A stretch of DNA of 64,000 nucleotides from a filamentous cyanobacterium ESFC-1 (GTDB lineage: Bacteria > Cyanobacteriota > Cyanobacteriia > Cyanobacteriales > Spirulinaceae). The position numbers were made by a program, and so were the translations under genes. Below the pieces are notes generated by a model. That model saw only the letters and a list, made by a program, of their open reading frames with translations, was not told where the DNA came from and ran no database searches. Positions 8,973 through 19,900 of this stretch are shown here, piece by piece. The stretch is from contig KB904821.1 of assembly GCA_000380225.1 (NCBI GenBank), forward strand, positions 3,205,531 to 3,269,530, read 5' to 3'. The stretch's first letter is position 1. Each line of letters opens with the position of its first letter.

Positions 8973-11045
8973 GTGGTAGTCCACCCAAATGCCGCGCCCC
9001 CAACCCCTTGGTCTCGCACCTTAGCCGAACCGCAAATCAATGAATCAGCTTATGTTCACTCCTTCTCGAACATCATTGGCGATGTCCGAGTCGGTGCGAA
9101 TGTTTTAGTCGCTCCCGGAACTTCGATTCGGGCTGATGAAGGCTTTCCTTTTTACATCGGTGAAGGGACGAATATCCAAGACGGTGTTGTGATTCACGGC
9201 CTCGAAAAAGGTCGCGTGATCGGGGATGACGGTAAACCTTACTCAGCCTGGATCGGGAAGAATGCTTGTATTACGCACTTAGCCCTGATTCACGGCCCCG
9301 CTTATATCGGTCAAGAATGCTTTATCGGCTTTCGCTCGACGGTGTTTAATGCTCGCATCGGTCACGGTTGCATTATTATGATGCACGCCTTGATTCAGGA
9401 TGTGGAAATCCCGCCGGGACGATATGTGCCGTCCGGAGCTATTATTACCAATCAACAACAAGCCGATCGCTTACCGGAAGTCCAAAACAGCGATCGCGAG
9501 TTTGCGCGTCATGTCGTTGAAATTAACGCCGCCCTACGCGCAGGCTATCGCTGCACTCAAGATCCCACTTGTATTTTGCCGTTGCAACAAGGATCGCAGC
9601 CCGCCACCAATGGTAACGGAAAAACATCGAGCAACGGTACTGGAAATGGTTTAAAAAGAAAGATGAGTTTAAGTTTAGATATCGTTGACCGCGTGCGATC
9701 GCTCTTAGCCCAAGGGTGCAAAATTGGCATAGAATACGCCGATAAACGGCGTTTTCGCACCAGTTCTTGGCTCACGGGGCCATCAATCCACAGCAATCGT
9801 CACACCGAAGTTTTAGCCACCCTCGAAGACGTTTTAGCCGAACATTCCGGGGAGTATGTCCGCTTGATTGGCATCGACCCCAACGCCAAACGCCGGGTGT
9901 TAGAAGAAACTATCCAAACCCCCGATGGCCCTCTCAGTAACGGCAGCAGCAACGGCGCTCGTAACTCGGTAGTTCCTCGTTCTACAGCAAGCAACGGTTC
10001 TCGCCGTTCTGTGAGTTCAAATGGAGCCAGCAGCATCGAAGGAGATGCCAAACAACAAGTGCGATCGCTACTGTCCCAAGGCTACAAAGTTGGTGTCGAA
10101 TATGCCAGCAAACGGCGTTTCCGCACCAGCTCTTGGTTGACGGGCCCCGCCTTCGACAGTAAAAACCCGGATAAAGTGTTATCCGAGTTAAACTCCTGCT
10201 TAGACGACCATAACGGTGAATACGTCCGCTTGATCGGCATTGACCCCCAAGCCAAACGCCGGGTGTTAGAAGAAATCATCCAAACCCCCGACGGCAGCGT
10301 GAGTAACGGCAATGGCAAAGGTAACGGCTCAGTTGCCAGTCGCAGCAGTTATAACGGGGGCAGCAGCAGCTATAACAGCAGTTACAACATTTCGAGCGAC
10401 ATTGGCTTAGACCCAGAAGTGGTTCAACAAGTGCGATCGCTACTGTCTCAAGGCTATAAAATCGGCACCGAACACGCTTCTAAGCGCCGTTTCCGTACCA
10501 GTTCTTGGCAAATCTGCCCGATTATCGACTCGAACAGCGAAGGTCAAGTGTTGACCGAATTAGAAGCTTGTTTGAACGACCATCGCGGCGAATATGTGCG
10601 CTTACTCGGGATTGATACCCAAGCCAAACGTCGCGTTTTAGAACAGTTGATTCAACGCCCGGATGCGCCCGCCACGGCTAACAATGGCTCTAGCTCGTCT
10701 CGTTCGACGAAAGTTAGTAAAAGTAAAGGGTTTGGCGAGTCGGTGAATAATTACCAAAAACGCCCTAATTCCTATACTTCTACCCGCTTAGATGCCGATG
10801 TGGTTCAGCAGGTGCGATCGCTCTTGGCTCAAGGTTATAAAATCGGCACCGAACACGCCGACAAACGCCGCTTCCGTACCAGTTCTTGGCAAGTTTGTTC
10901 TCCCATTGACTCTAAACGGGAAAACGAAGTGTTAGCCGGTCTAGAGGCTTGTTTGCAAGAACATTCCGGCGAGTATGTCCGCCTGCTGGGGATTGATGCC
11001 AAAGCCAAACGTCGGGTTTTAGAGCAGTTGATTCAAAAGCCCTAG
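8973..11045 (+). CDS. ccmM: Carboxysome scaffold CcmM: gamma-carbonic anhydrase plus four Rubisco small-subunit-like modules
   Basis: A 690-residue protein; the GTG start at 8973 follows AGGAGG at 8959-8964. Residues 1-205 form a gamma-carbonic anhydrase left-handed beta-helix. It has candidate Zn ligands H75, H102 and H107 and the cysteine pair C194/C200 that activates CcmM carbonic anhydrase by disulfide formation in related proteins. Four SSUL modules follow (about 235-315, 345-428, 475-560, 610-690), joined by Asn/Gly/Ser linkers. Each carries RRFRTSSW and GEYVRL(I/L)GID. SSULs bind Rubisco and condense it into the pro-carboxysome. The Cys pair with 18-residue spacing occurs in modules 3 and 4 only. 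A short M35-like form could start internally, for example at ATG 9663. Confidence 0.97.
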   Translation: MVVHPNAAPPTPWSRTLAEPQINESAYVHSFSNIIGDVRVGANVLVAPGTSIRADEGFPFYIGEGTNIQDGVVIHGLEKGRVIGDDGKPYSAWIGKNACITHLALIHGPAYIGQECFIGFRSTVFNARIGHGCIIMMHALIQDVEIPPGRYVPSGAIITNQQQADRLPEVQNSDREFARHVVEINAALRAGYRCTQDPTCILPLQQGSQPATNGNGKTSSNGTGNGLKRKMSLSLDIVDRVRSLLAQGCKIGIEYADKRRFRTSSWLTGPSIHSNRHTEVLATLEDVLAEHSGEYVRLIGIDPNAKRRVLEETIQTPDGPLSNGSSNGARNSVVPRSTASNGSRRSVSSNGASSIEGDAKQQVRSLLSQGYKVGVEYASKRRFRTSSWLTGPAFDSKNPDKVLSELNSCLDDHNGEYVRLIGIDPQAKRRVLEEIIQTPDGSVSNGNGKGNGSVASRSSYNGGSSSYNSSYNISSDIGLDPEVVQQVRSLLSQGYKIGTEHASKRRFRTSSWQICPIIDSNSEGQVLTELEACLNDHRGEYVRLLGIDTQAKRRVLEQLIQRPDAPATANNGSSSSRSTKVSKSKGFGESVNNYQKRPNSYTSTRLDADVVQQVRSLLAQGYKIGTEHADKRRFRTSSWQVCSPIDSKRENEVLAGLEACLQEHSGEYVRLLGIDAKAKRRVLEQLIQKP

Positions 11046-11227
11046 GTAATGACAGGTTGACGGAAAACAGTCGGGTCTGCGATCGCGGGCAAAATTCGCG
11101 TCATTCGTCTTTTGTACTCAACTCATGACCAAGGACTCATGAAGAAGGACAAAGGGCGATCGCACCCTTGCTGTTTTCCTGTGAACCCCTTTGTACTTGT
11201 GACACTCATTACCAAGAGCCTGAATCC

Positions 11228-11833
11228 ATGACTTTGCAACCTTTGCATCCCGTTCAGACGGCTCACTTACAGAGCAGTGGGAATGTTGTTATCGATCCAA
11301 GTGCCGCGATCGCGCCAGGGGCGATTTTACGCGCTGCTCCCAACAGCAAAATTATTATTGCTGGCGGGGTTTGTATTGGCATGGGCGTAATTCTCAATGC
11401 CTACAACGGCATTATAGAAATTCAAGCCGGGGCCACCTTAGCCCCTGGGGTGTTGATTGTCGGTGCGAGTACCATCGGGGCCAATGCTTGTATCGGTGGG
11501 ATTACAACCATTTTTAATGCTTCAGTCGCCGCAATGCAGGTGATTCCCGCAGGTTCGGTGTTAGGAGATACCTCCCGCGCCGCAGAAGTTTTAGAGGAGG
11601 TTACCCCCGATTTAGAAAGCGACATAGCCGAACCCGAAACTCCAGAACCTTCTGAATCTCACACTTCGACTCCCGAACCCCCACCCGCCCCTGAACCGGA
11701 TTCCCCAGAACCACAAAATTCAGGAAATCCCTTCAAAGCGCAAGTTTCCGGGCGCGTTCATGTGGATCGTTTATTGTTTACCTTATTTCCCAAAAAGAAA
11801 TCCTCGAATAATTCCACCCCTCACTCTGAATAA
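11228..11833 (+). CDS. ccmN: Carboxysome assembly protein CcmN
   Basis: A protein of 201 residues from ATG 11228 (MTLQPLHPVQTAHLQ). An in-frame ATG at 11168 would add 20 residues of poor quality, rich in Cys. Residues 15-120 are hexapeptide repeats of the left-handed beta-helix type that bind the CcmM N-terminus. A Pro/Glu/Ser-rich linker (about 125-165) leads to the C-terminal encapsulation peptide, VSGRVHVDRLLFTLFPKKK (about 172-190), which recruits shell protein CcmK2. It is the last gene of the ccm operon; rbcL begins about 770 bp downstream. Confidence 0.92.
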   Translation: MTLQPLHPVQTAHLQSSGNVVIDPSAAIAPGAILRAAPNSKIIIAGGVCIGMGVILNAYNGIIEIQAGATLAPGVLIVGASTIGANACIGGITTIFNASVAAMQVIPAGSVLGDTSRAAEVLEEVTPDLESDIAEPETPEPSESHTSTPEPPPAPEPDSPEPQNSGNPFKAQVSGRVHVDRLLFTLFPKKKSSNNSTPHSE

Positions 11834-12606
11834 GTGCAGTTGTCCCAAATTTTTGAAAAATGAGCTTACACTTTTTTTCTTGTTAAGAAATATTGCAATC
11901 AGTTCGGGCTATTAGACTGTAAAGCTCAAGCAATATTGTCTGTTATTTATAAACTTTAGTGATTTGGCTTGGATCGCGATTCAAGCCTATTCTTGCTTTA
12001 TTTGAAAGTTCATTTCTCAATTCTTGTGGTTTACAAGCTGATAAACTTCACATTTTTTCATGTCTCTTTAAAGATGATTAGATAAATTAATGAACCTTAG
12101 AATAAAATGCAATCAATCTTCTCAAAGAAACCTTACAAAAAGTTGAAAAATAAAATTAAATTCGTGTTAGACTAGAGTGCGACAGCAAAATTGTCAAACT
12201 CAAACTTTGACAGAAAAGAGAAATTTTTAGAATTTGGCTAATTTCGGTTTGGTCTACCGCGTCGATTGGTAAACTTGCCTTCTCCCGGTAGGATGTGCCA
12301 GGACATGGCAGGGTCTGGTTCCTCAGCCCCATCTCCCTCTAGAGATTCCAAACTGTCACACAGCCGAACCGCTAAAAATTACCCAAAATACTGGGTCTAA
12401 AGACCTGCCCCTTTGGGGCGGCTTTGTGTTAAAGCACAAACCAAGTACCGTAGGGCATACGGGAACAATGCTCGTCGAGGGTAAAGAGTTCGGGGCTAAT
12501 ACTTCGGTATAAGCGCTGACTCTCCCAGTGAAACGAGAATCCTCTGGCCGCGATTGCAGAGGAGTTGCCAAGCCTCGACAGCATATATAAGGAGAGACAA
12601 CAAGAA
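11834..12606 (+). promoter_or_regulatory. rbcL upstream region and long structured leader
   Basis: The region splits in two. Positions 11834-12240 are AT-rich and presumably hold the promoter. Positions 12290-12606 are GC-rich with several hairpins: ACCCA-AAATAC-TGGGT (12381-12396), GCCCC-TTT-GGGGC (12408-12421) and CCTCTG...CAGAGG (12541-12562). The rbcL Shine-Dalgarno AAGGAG is at 12589-12594. No coding frame is convincing. A leader of 200-300 nt is inferred from the structure, not mapped. Confidence 0.6.
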
Positions 12607-14022
12607 ATGGTACAAGCAAAATCGTCTGGATTTGAGGCAGGGGTAAAGGACTACCGTCTGACCTACTATATGCCAGATTACACGCCCAAAGACACCGATC
12701 TTTTGGCTTGTTTCCGCATGATGCCCCAACCGGGCGTTCCCCCCGAAGAAGCAGGGGCAGCCGTCGCTGCTGAATCCTCTACCGGGACATGGACAACGGT
12801 ATGGACAGATGGTTTAACCGACCTCGATCGTTACAAAGGTCGCTGTTATGACATCGAAGCTGTTCCCGGCGAAGATAATCAATATTTTTGTTTCGTTGCT
12901 TATCCTTTAGACCTATTTGAAGAAGGGTCAGTCACCAACATTCTGACCTCCATCGTCGGTAACGTTTTCGGGTTCAAAGCGCTGCGAGCTTTACGCTTAG
13001 AAGACATCCGCTTCCCCGTCGCCCTCGTTAAAACCTTCCAAGGGCCGCCCCACGGTATCACCGTAGAGCGCGACAAACTGAACAAATACGGTCGTCCCCT
13101 CTTAGGTTGTACCATTAAGCCCAAACTCGGCTTATCCGCCAAAAACTACGGTCGTGCCGTGTACGAATGTTTGCGCGGTGGTTTGGACTTCACCAAAGAC
13201 GACGAAAACATCAACTCGCAGCCGTTCATGCGTTGGCGCGATCGCTTCTTATTCGTCCAAGAAGCCATCGAAAAAGCCCAAGCCGAAACTAACGAAATGA
13301 AAGGTCACTACCTCAACGTGACCGCCCCCACCGTCGAACAAATGATGCAACGGGCCGAATTCGCCAAAGAAATCGGCACCCCGATCATCATGCACGACTA
13401 CCTCACCGGGGGTTTCACCGCCAACACCACCCTCGCCCGTTGGTGTCGCGATAACGGCTTATTGCTGCACATTCACCGCGCCATGCACGCCGTAATCGAC
13501 CGTCAGAAAATCCACGGCATCCACTTCCGCGTCCTCGCCAAATGCTTGCGCCTCTCCGGGGGTGACCACCTCCACTCCGGTACCGTCGTCGGTAAACTCG
13601 AAGGAGAACGAGGCATCACCATGGGCTTCGTTGACCTCATGCGCGAAGACCACATCGAAGAAGACCGTTCTCGCGGTATCTTCTTCACCCAAGACTGGGC
13701 TTCCTTACCCGGTGTCTTCCCGGTCGCATCTGGGGGTATCCACGTTTGGCACATGCCCGCATTGGTAGACATCTTTGGCGATGACTCCTGCTTACAGTTC
13801 GGTGGTGGTACTCTCGGTCACCCCTGGGGTAATGCCCCCGGTGCAACCGCCAACCGCGTCGCCCTCGAAGCTTGCGTTCAAGCCCGTAACGAAGGCCGCA
13901 GCTTGGCCCGCGAAGGCAACGAAGTCATCCGCGAAGCCGCTCGCTGGTCTCCCGAACTCAAAGCCGCTTGCGAACTCTGGAAAGAAATTACCTTCGAGTA
14001 CGAAGCCATCGACACCCTCTAG
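12607..14022 (+). CDS. rbcL: Ribulose-1,5-bisphosphate carboxylase/oxygenase large subunit (form IB)
   Basis: A protein of 471 residues. The start is ATG 12607 ([18 protein letters not shown]), preceded by AAGGAG at 12589-12594; an upstream in-frame ATG at 12565 lies inside the leader and is rejected. Rubisco motifs are complete: the N-terminal [36 protein letters not shown] with the carbamylated lysine and metal-binding Asp-Glu, and loop 6 [11 protein letters not shown] with the catalytic lysine. It catalyses CO2 fixation onto RuBP inside the carboxysome as an L8S8 enzyme. It heads rbcL-rbcX-rbcS. Confidence 0.98.
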   Translation: MVQAKSSGFEAGVKDYRLTYYMPDYTPKDTDLLACFRMMPQPGVPPEEAGAAVAAESSTGTWTTVWTDGLTDLDRYKGRCYDIEAVPGEDNQYFCFVAYPLDLFEEGSVTNILTSIVGNVFGFKALRALRLEDIRFPVALVKTFQGPPHGITVERDKLNKYGRPLLGCTIKPKLGLSAKNYGRAVYECLRGGLDFTKDDENINSQPFMRWRDRFLFVQEAIEKAQAETNEMKGHYLNVTAPTVEQMMQRAEFAKEIGTPIIMHDYLTGGFTANTTLARWCRDNGLLLHIHRAMHAVIDRQKIHGIHFRVLAKCLRLSGGDHLHSGTVVGKLEGERGITMGFVDLMREDHIEEDRSRGIFFTQDWASLPGVFPVASGGIHVWHMPALVDIFGDDSCLQFGGGTLGHPWGNAPGATANRVALEACVQARNEGRSLAREGNEVIREAARWSPELKAACELWKEITFEYEAIDTL

Positions 14023-14032
14023 GGCAGCGTAA

Positions 14033-14083
14033 AAAAGGAATTGGTAAAGCAGAATACAACATCACTTTGCCAATTCCCTTTTT
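14033..14083 (+). terminator. Stem-loop/attenuator between rbcL and rbcX
   Basis: AAGGAATTGGTAAAG at 14035-14049 pairs with CTTTGCCAATTCCCTT at 14065-14080 (one bulge, one G-T wobble). A run of T follows and A precedes it, as in a bidirectional intrinsic terminator. The position between rbcL and rbcX suggests partial termination or mRNA stabilisation that keeps rbcL output above rbcXS. Confidence 0.75.
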
Positions 14084-14119
14084 ACTGGATCGAAAGTCTG
14101 GAACGGGTAGGTAAACCGA

Positions 14120-14542
14120 ATGAACTCGAAACACATTGCCAAAAATACGGCGAAAGTCTTGCAAAATTACCTAACCTACCAAGCGGTAAAAACCATAGCC
14201 GAACAACTCGCAGAAACCAATCCCTCCGAATCAATTTGGCTACGCCGTTACTCGGCAGGCAAACTAGAAGACGGAGAAGCCTATATCCAGGGTTTAATGC
14301 TCGAACGCAAGGATTTAGTGCTGCGGATTCTCACAGTTCGGGAACATTTGGCCGAAACCATCTTAGAGTTTTTACCCGAAATGGTACGCACCGGGGTTCA
14401 GCAAGCCAACATGGAGCATCGCCGCTATCTCCTCGAACGCCTAACCCAGACTCCCGATGCAGCTTCGACCGAAAATCCAGAATCCGACAGGCAACCCCCG
14501 GATTCCGAAAGCGACGAGGATTCACCTCTGAGCAACGATTAG
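14120..14542 (+). CDS. rbcX: Rubisco assembly chaperone RbcX
   Basis: A 140-residue helical protein; residues 1-115 match RbcX. Visible features are the conserved YLTYQAVKTIAEQLAETNP block (about 18-36), which in the dimer clamps the RbcL C-terminal tail, and a second helix pair with RREHL-type residues. The tail after about residue 118 is acidic and Pro/Ser-rich. RbcX stabilises folded RbcL dimers until RbcS or Raf1 displaces it. It sits between rbcL and rbcS, its usual place in cyanobacteria, 35 bp before rbcS. Confidence 0.95.
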   Translation: MNSKHIAKNTAKVLQNYLTYQAVKTIAEQLAETNPSESIWLRRYSAGKLEDGEAYIQGLMLERKDLVLRILTVREHLAETILEFLPEMVRTGVQQANMEHRRYLLERLTQTPDAASTENPESDRQPPDSESDEDSPLSND

Positions 14543-14577
14543 ACCACCTTTACCTTTTTTTTTAGCTAAAACAACTC

Positions 14578-14913
14578 ATGCAGACTTTACCCAAAGAGCC
14601 TCGTTACGAAACTCTCTCTTATCTTCCTCCTTTAACCGACCAACAAATCGCCAAGCAAATCGACTATATGCTCGACCAAGGCTTTATTCCGGCGATTGAG
14701 TTTGAAGAAGATCCTAGCCCTAGCGATCACCACTGGACCCTGTGGAAACTACCTCTGTTTAATGTTAGCTCTCCTCAAGAAGTCCTCAACGAAGTGCGTG
14801 AATGCCGTCAAGAGTATTCCAACTCCTACATCCGCGTCGTCGGCTTTGACAACATCAAGCAATGCCAAACCGTTAGCTTTATTGTTTACAAGCCCAACGC
14901 CAGCCGCTACTAA
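14578..14913 (+). CDS. rbcS: Ribulose-1,5-bisphosphate carboxylase/oxygenase small subunit
   Basis: A 111-residue protein starting [20 protein letters not shown], the standard cyanobacterial RbcS N-terminus. It includes [18 protein letters not shown] (about 27-44), [11 protein letters not shown] (about 51-61) and the [14 protein letters not shown] block near residues 82-96. It completes the L8S8 holoenzyme. It is the last gene of rbcLXS and is followed by a strong intrinsic terminator. Confidence 0.98.
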   Translation: MQTLPKEPRYETLSYLPPLTDQQIAKQIDYMLDQGFIPAIEFEEDPSPSDHHWTLWKLPLFNVSSPQEVLNEVRECRQEYSNSYIRVVGFDNIKQCQTVSFIVYKPNASRY

Positions 14914-14944
14914 GTTAAAGTAGCGCTTAAAGCTCAAAACAAGG

Positions 14945-14976
14945 GCGCAAGTTTTCGGGCTTGCGCTTTTGTTTTT
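14945..14976 (+). terminator. Intrinsic terminator after rbcS
   Basis: GCGCAAG (14945-14951) and CTTGCGC (14960-14966) form a perfect 7-bp stem, followed by TTTTGTTTTT. It closes the rbcLXS transcript ahead of the convergent tpsB gene. Confidence 0.9.
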
Positions 14977-15156
14977 GGTCATTTGTCCTTGGTCATTTGT
15001 CCTTAGACAGAAATTAATTGTATCGTAGTATCGTAGGGTGGGTATCGCCAGCCAGAGTCAAGGTGCTAGACTTCGCTTGAGTCTTAGGGGTTTGAGAGGG
15101 GGAGGAGTGGGAAGAGGGGGAAGAAAAGAATTTTACAACAGGTTCTAATCTTCCCC

Positions 15157-16857
15157 CTAAAACGAATAATTCACACTAAAATAAAAGCCATCATCCGTGG
15201 CATCCGTTCCCCGGTCATCCAACTTCACAATTGGATAACCATAATCGACGCGAATCAACAAATCCTCAAGGGGTGACCATAAAACCCCGGCTCCTACACC
15301 CGCAATAAACCGTTGACGCGCTAAAGTATTGGGATTGCCCGACTCATTCCACACCCAACCCATATCGAAAAACGGCGCAAACTGAAACTCCGGTTCCCCT
15401 TCAGGACTGCGTAACACCACTATGCGGTCTTCGAGGCTAAAGCGAATGCCATTATCCCCAGAGCGCACATTCGAGCGATAGCCCCGCACCGACTGACCGC
15501 CGCCAATGCTAAACTGCTCCGAGGGTAACAAGCTATCTGTACTCAACTGCACATCCAAAGCCCCAATCAGCAAATTATCCGGACTCAAACGCTGGACTCG
15601 CTGGGCTTGTCCCAACCAACTGAAAAAGCGACTATCGGGAATCGGGCTTTCATTCGTCGTTGCGTCGAGGATACCCAAGCCAATATTGAATTGAGAGCGC
15701 AACGCCCAAGCACCCGACAAATCCCGCCGGGTATAATCTTGACCCAAGCGCAACACGCTGACCTTACTCACCCCATTGGCTTCCGGGCCAATTCCGAAAG
15801 GTGTCGGTTGGTCAAATACAAACGTCTGACCGTCTTTGTAGCTAAACCCCGCAGACAAAGCAAACTCCTCTCTAGGGGTGCGAATCAACGGCTGACGAAA
15901 ACTAATTTCGTACAACTCCGACTGACCTTCAATATTAAAACGGCTAAAGGGTTCTTGGGTAATCTCGTTGCGGTCGAGAACCACATTGAGGCTCACGGTT
16001 CCATCCTTGGCATTGACTGGGATACTGTAGCCAAAACTGCTGACGCGAGAACCCCCCGTGGTCGAGCGCGTATGCCCAATCGTGAGAATATCTCCCCATC
16101 CCGTCAAACTGCGAAACGCCACATTCGCCCCAAAGCGGACGCTTCCCACACTCGGCGTTGAATAATTGTCGGTAAATAAATTCCCGGTAACTAAGTTGCC
16201 TTCTTCGACTTCAACAACTAACTCCGTCTCTCCGGGGGTATCGAGGGGACGCAGAAAGGCATCCACCTTTTCAAACAAAGGATTGGCTCGTAACAAGCGC
16301 AACTGGTCTTCAATCGCTTGGGCTTGTAACGGCTCATCTTCAGCCACTCCCACCGCAATGCGCGAACGCACAAACTCCGGATTGGTGCGAGACAGTCCTT
16401 CGACTTCAATATTGCTCAGTTGACCCTCAAACACTTGAATCTGAATAATCCCATCGCTTAAATCTTGGTTGGGGAGAATGGTCACGGTGTTGAGATAGCC
16501 CGCTTCGAGGTAAAGCTGATTGATTTGGTTGATGATTTGTTGCAGTTGAGCGACGGTGATGGTTTCTCCTTCGAGGGGGTCAATTAGGGGGGCAAAATCC
16601 GTTTCGGAGAAGACTGTCGCTCCCTGAATTTCAATATCGTTGACTCGAATCGGCGTATCGTCGTCGCTCAAATCCGGTGCAGTTTCTGGGAGAGGTGTGA
16701 GGGTCGGTTCTTCGGGTTCGAGGGGTTCGGGGATTTCAGTCGGGGGAATGAGGCGCTCTTGGTTGGGGTTGGGGACGGGTCGTTGAGCCAAAGCAGACGA
16801 GTTGAGATTGAGCAATACGGAGGTAATGCTTAGAGCAACGAGTATTTGTTGATTCAT
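15157..16857 (-). CDS. Two-partner secretion outer-membrane transporter (TpsB, ShlB/FhaC family)
   Basis: A 566-residue protein with a signal peptide (about 1-25) and a Pro/Glu-rich linker (about 28-75). A POTRA region with IEGATVFSETDF/VAQLQQIINQINQLYLEAGY follows (about 76-150), then a second POTRA. A 16-strand beta-barrel ends in a C-terminal Phe. The SIGGGQSVRGYRSN block near residue 460 contains the family's conserved VRGY tetrad motif in strand-barrel loop L6. It should export the TpsA protein encoded 92 bp upstream on the same strand. Residue ranges are approximate. Confidence 0.93.
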   Translation of the reverse strand: MNQQILVALSITSVLLNLNSSALAQRPVPNPNQERLIPPTEIPEPLEPEEPTLTPLPETAPDLSDDDTPIRVNDIEIQGATVFSETDFAPLIDPLEGETITVAQLQQIINQINQLYLEAGYLNTVTILPNQDLSDGIIQIQVFEGQLSNIEVEGLSRTNPEFVRSRIAVGVAEDEPLQAQAIEDQLRLLRANPLFEKVDAFLRPLDTPGETELVVEVEEGNLVTGNLFTDNYSTPSVGSVRFGANVAFRSLTGWGDILTIGHTRSTTGGSRVSSFGYSIPVNAKDGTVSLNVVLDRNEITQEPFSRFNIEGQSELYEISFRQPLIRTPREEFALSAGFSYKDGQTFVFDQPTPFGIGPEANGVSKVSVLRLGQDYTRRDLSGAWALRSQFNIGLGILDATTNESPIPDSRFFSWLGQAQRVQRLSPDNLLIGALDVQLSTDSLLPSEQFSIGGGQSVRGYRSNVRSGDNGIRFSLEDRIVVLRSPEGEPEFQFAPFFDMGWVWNESGNPNTLARQRFIAGVGAGVLWSPLEDLLIRVDYGYPIVKLDDRGTDATDDGFYFSVNYSF

Positions 16858-16949
16858 CGAAAAAGTGGCAGAATTTGTAAGTTGACAGGCGAAAGTGGTG
16901 TAGCAAGCCCTGAAGGGCTTACTACGAACGGGTTAATGATGAAGGGCTA

Positions 16950-19900
16950 TTACTGGGGCCAGCGTTGTTGTTGGTAAAGTTCTATGGCTGCGGGGTCGAG
17001 GTCGCGGACGTTGCCATCTTCGTAGAGATAGAAGATTGACTCGTCTTCGGTAGTAACAAAAGCGGGGGATGGGGCGGGTTGTACCTCGATAATGGCGGTA
17101 ATTCCTTCAGCCGAACTCACCAGGCGCACTTGCACCAAGTCAGCGTATTCTGTGCCAATCTGCTCGGCAATGGTACTTTGCAGATAAGCATTCGCTAGTT
17201 GTTGATTGCCTTGGGCTGCGGCTAACCCACTCCCGCATTCGCTGGCCAAGCCACTGAGACTGCTCGATGTACTACCGCCCCCGGCATTCATCAAACCGGC
17301 AATGGTGGGGATTTCTAGGTTGAGGGGGGCAAAGTTGCTGTTGTTGGCTGCGCCGCTACAAGCGAGGGTGGGAGCAGTAGAAGCCAGGGTTTGGGGTGGG
17401 TCTTGGACATCTGGGGGCGTGTCGGATTCGGGAGGGGCGGTGAGGCTCACAGTTGTTCCCGCACTGGTAGTAATTGTAGTTGTTCCCGCACTGGTAGTTG
17501 TGGAAGTGCTGGTTGGAGTTGAACTTGTAGGTTGAGCCGTATTAGTTAAATCAAACGTCGCCAACTGAGTTCCTGTTGCTGTGGCGGTAACTTGGTAGTT
17601 CCCCGCAATCCCATTGGCGGTAAAGGGATTAACCGCAATACCTTGGGCATTGGTTAGAACTGTGACCCCATTGCCAAAGCTACCACTAGCACCCGTACCT
17701 GGAGCTGCAAACGTCACCTGTAAACCCGCAAAGGGAATAGCAGCATTAGCAAACGCATCGGCTAACTGCACGCTGAGAGGGTTGGTAAAGGCCGTGCTAA
17801 CTTGGGTGCTTTGGGGTGTACCCGTAGGCTGGAGGACAAACTGCATTTCTACTGCCCCAATATCCACCGTGTTATTGAAAATACGAGTTGCCCCTCGTTG
17901 GTCAGTCCCGGCGGGGGCATTGGCATTGTTGCCCGCATCCAGGGCAGCACTACCGGGGACGAGAGCATGGGTTTGAGTCGAACCGCCGTTGTTAGCCAAA
18001 GGAGCGAGGACTTGATTAATGTCAGTAATACCCGCCCCGGCAAAGGTGCGGTCACTACCCGTACCAATTGTTCCGGTTGCCCCGGTGGTATCGCCGATGA
18101 GGTTGTTGGCATCACCGTTGATATTAATGCCGGAAACGTCGGGATGAACGTTGTTTCCCGCCGGGCTGCGGTCAAAGTTCCCGGCGATAATGCTGTTGGT
18201 GATGGTGAATGTGCCATTCCTGCGAAAAATACCACCACCATCTCCTGTGCCATCTCCATCGGAGTCAGCGGTATTGTTAGTAATGGTGCTGTTGGTAATA
18301 GTTCCACCATTACTACTGCGAATACCACCACCATTTCTTGCTGCGGCATTACCACTAACAGTGCTATCAGTCAGGTTGACAACACCATTATAGGTGTAAA
18401 TGCCACCGCCATTTCTTGCTGCGGAATTACCACTGACGGTGCTATCAGTCAGGCTGACTATACTATCACTGTAAATGCCGCCGCCGAAAACTCCTGCCGA
18501 ATTACCACTAACGGTGCTGTTAGTCAGGGTAACTGTTATACCGCTGCTAGTGCCGCCACCGTTCCCTGTTGCATTATTACCACTGACAGTGCTATCAGTC
18601 AGGGTGACTGCCCCACCGCTCCAAATGCCGCCGCCGTTTCTTGCGGAATTACCACTGACAGTGCTATCAGTCAGGTTGACTGCCCCATAGCTGGCAATGC
18701 CGCCGCCGTCATCTCCTGCGGAATTACTACTGACGGTGCTGTTCGTGAGGGTAACTACACTATGGCTGGCAATGCCGCCGCTCAACAATCCTGCGGAATT
18801 ACCACTGACAGTGCTGTTCGTGAGGGTGACTGCCCCATAGCTGGCAATGCCGCCGACGTTATCCTGGGCAGAATTACCACTGACAGTGCTGTTCGTGAGG
18901 GTGAGTATCCTAGCGCTGCGAATGCCACCGCCAGAACTTGCTGCGAAATTACTACTAACAGTGCTGTTGGTCAGGATGACTGTCCCATTGCTGAAAATAC
19001 CGCCACCATCGTCTGTTACGGAATTACCACTGACGTTACTATTGGTGAGGGTCAGCGTACCTGTACCCTCATATTTGATTCCACCACCATCGTCACCGAA
19101 TCCCGCAGCATTCCCATTGCGAATAGTCAGGGCATCAAACGTGACATCGTTATCCCCCGTAATATTGAAAATCCGAAAATCCGGCGTTCCTGCTGCGGTG
19201 CTACGCTCGACAATCACATTCGCTGCCCCATTTGCATCGCCGTCAATAGTTAGACCACCACCTGCTGTATCAATATCCAACTGTCCTATAGTCAGGGTGA
19301 TTTGGGTTATCCCTGGATCAAAACGAATCTCATCATTTCCGAAAGCTCCCATACCGATCACATCCGCTGTATTAGCATTGTTATTAGCAGCTAAGATCGC
19401 CTCGCGCAGCGTCACTTGGCCATCTGCGGTCGTATTATCTGCAATGCTGGTAACGGTCAGCAGCGCTAAAGTTTCGTTGTAATTCGACAACACCCCCGCC
19501 TCAAACGGCGCATCAGCTTCGATACTGCCAATAGAGCGCTCTAGTATCCAATCTCCTCCGGCTCCGGTCAGATTCGTTGACCCGGCCACATCGGCTCCGG
19601 TATAGCTGGCAATATTATTAAGCAGGGCTTCTCCTACACTTCCCGCCGCCGTCAGACAGGCATACAGTAGGATATCGGCTCCTACACTCAACCCCTGACT
19701 CCACTGTTGCATGGCGGTTTCATACTGACTGATATTATCGCCACTCACAAAGGCATTCCCCAGCCAGAAGTTGCCTTCATTACCTTCGGAGACAATGTGC
19801 AACTCATCAACTAAACTCAGTCCGGGGGTGGTGAGGGTGTCAGTAATCTTGTCGATGCCGTTTTCGGTGGGGACAACTACGGTGGTGGTGGTTCCGGCTT

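Noticed and set aside
11168..11227. Upstream ATG extending ccmN by 20 residues
   Set aside because: The extension is Cys-rich and unlike CcmN; the MTLQP start at 11228 gives the normal N-terminus.
12565..12606. Upstream ATG extending rbcL by 14 residues
   Set aside because: It lies in the leader and includes the Shine-Dalgarno of the true start at 12607.
14041..14565. 174-codon plus frame overlapping rbcX
   Set aside because: Out-of-frame shadow of rbcX; begins inside the rbcL-rbcX stem-loop.
17802..19253. 483-codon plus-strand frame opposite tpsA
   Set aside because: It is the antisense of the tandem-repeat region; the Ser/Gly-rich repeats give stop-free antisense. The minus-strand gene has signal peptide and domains.
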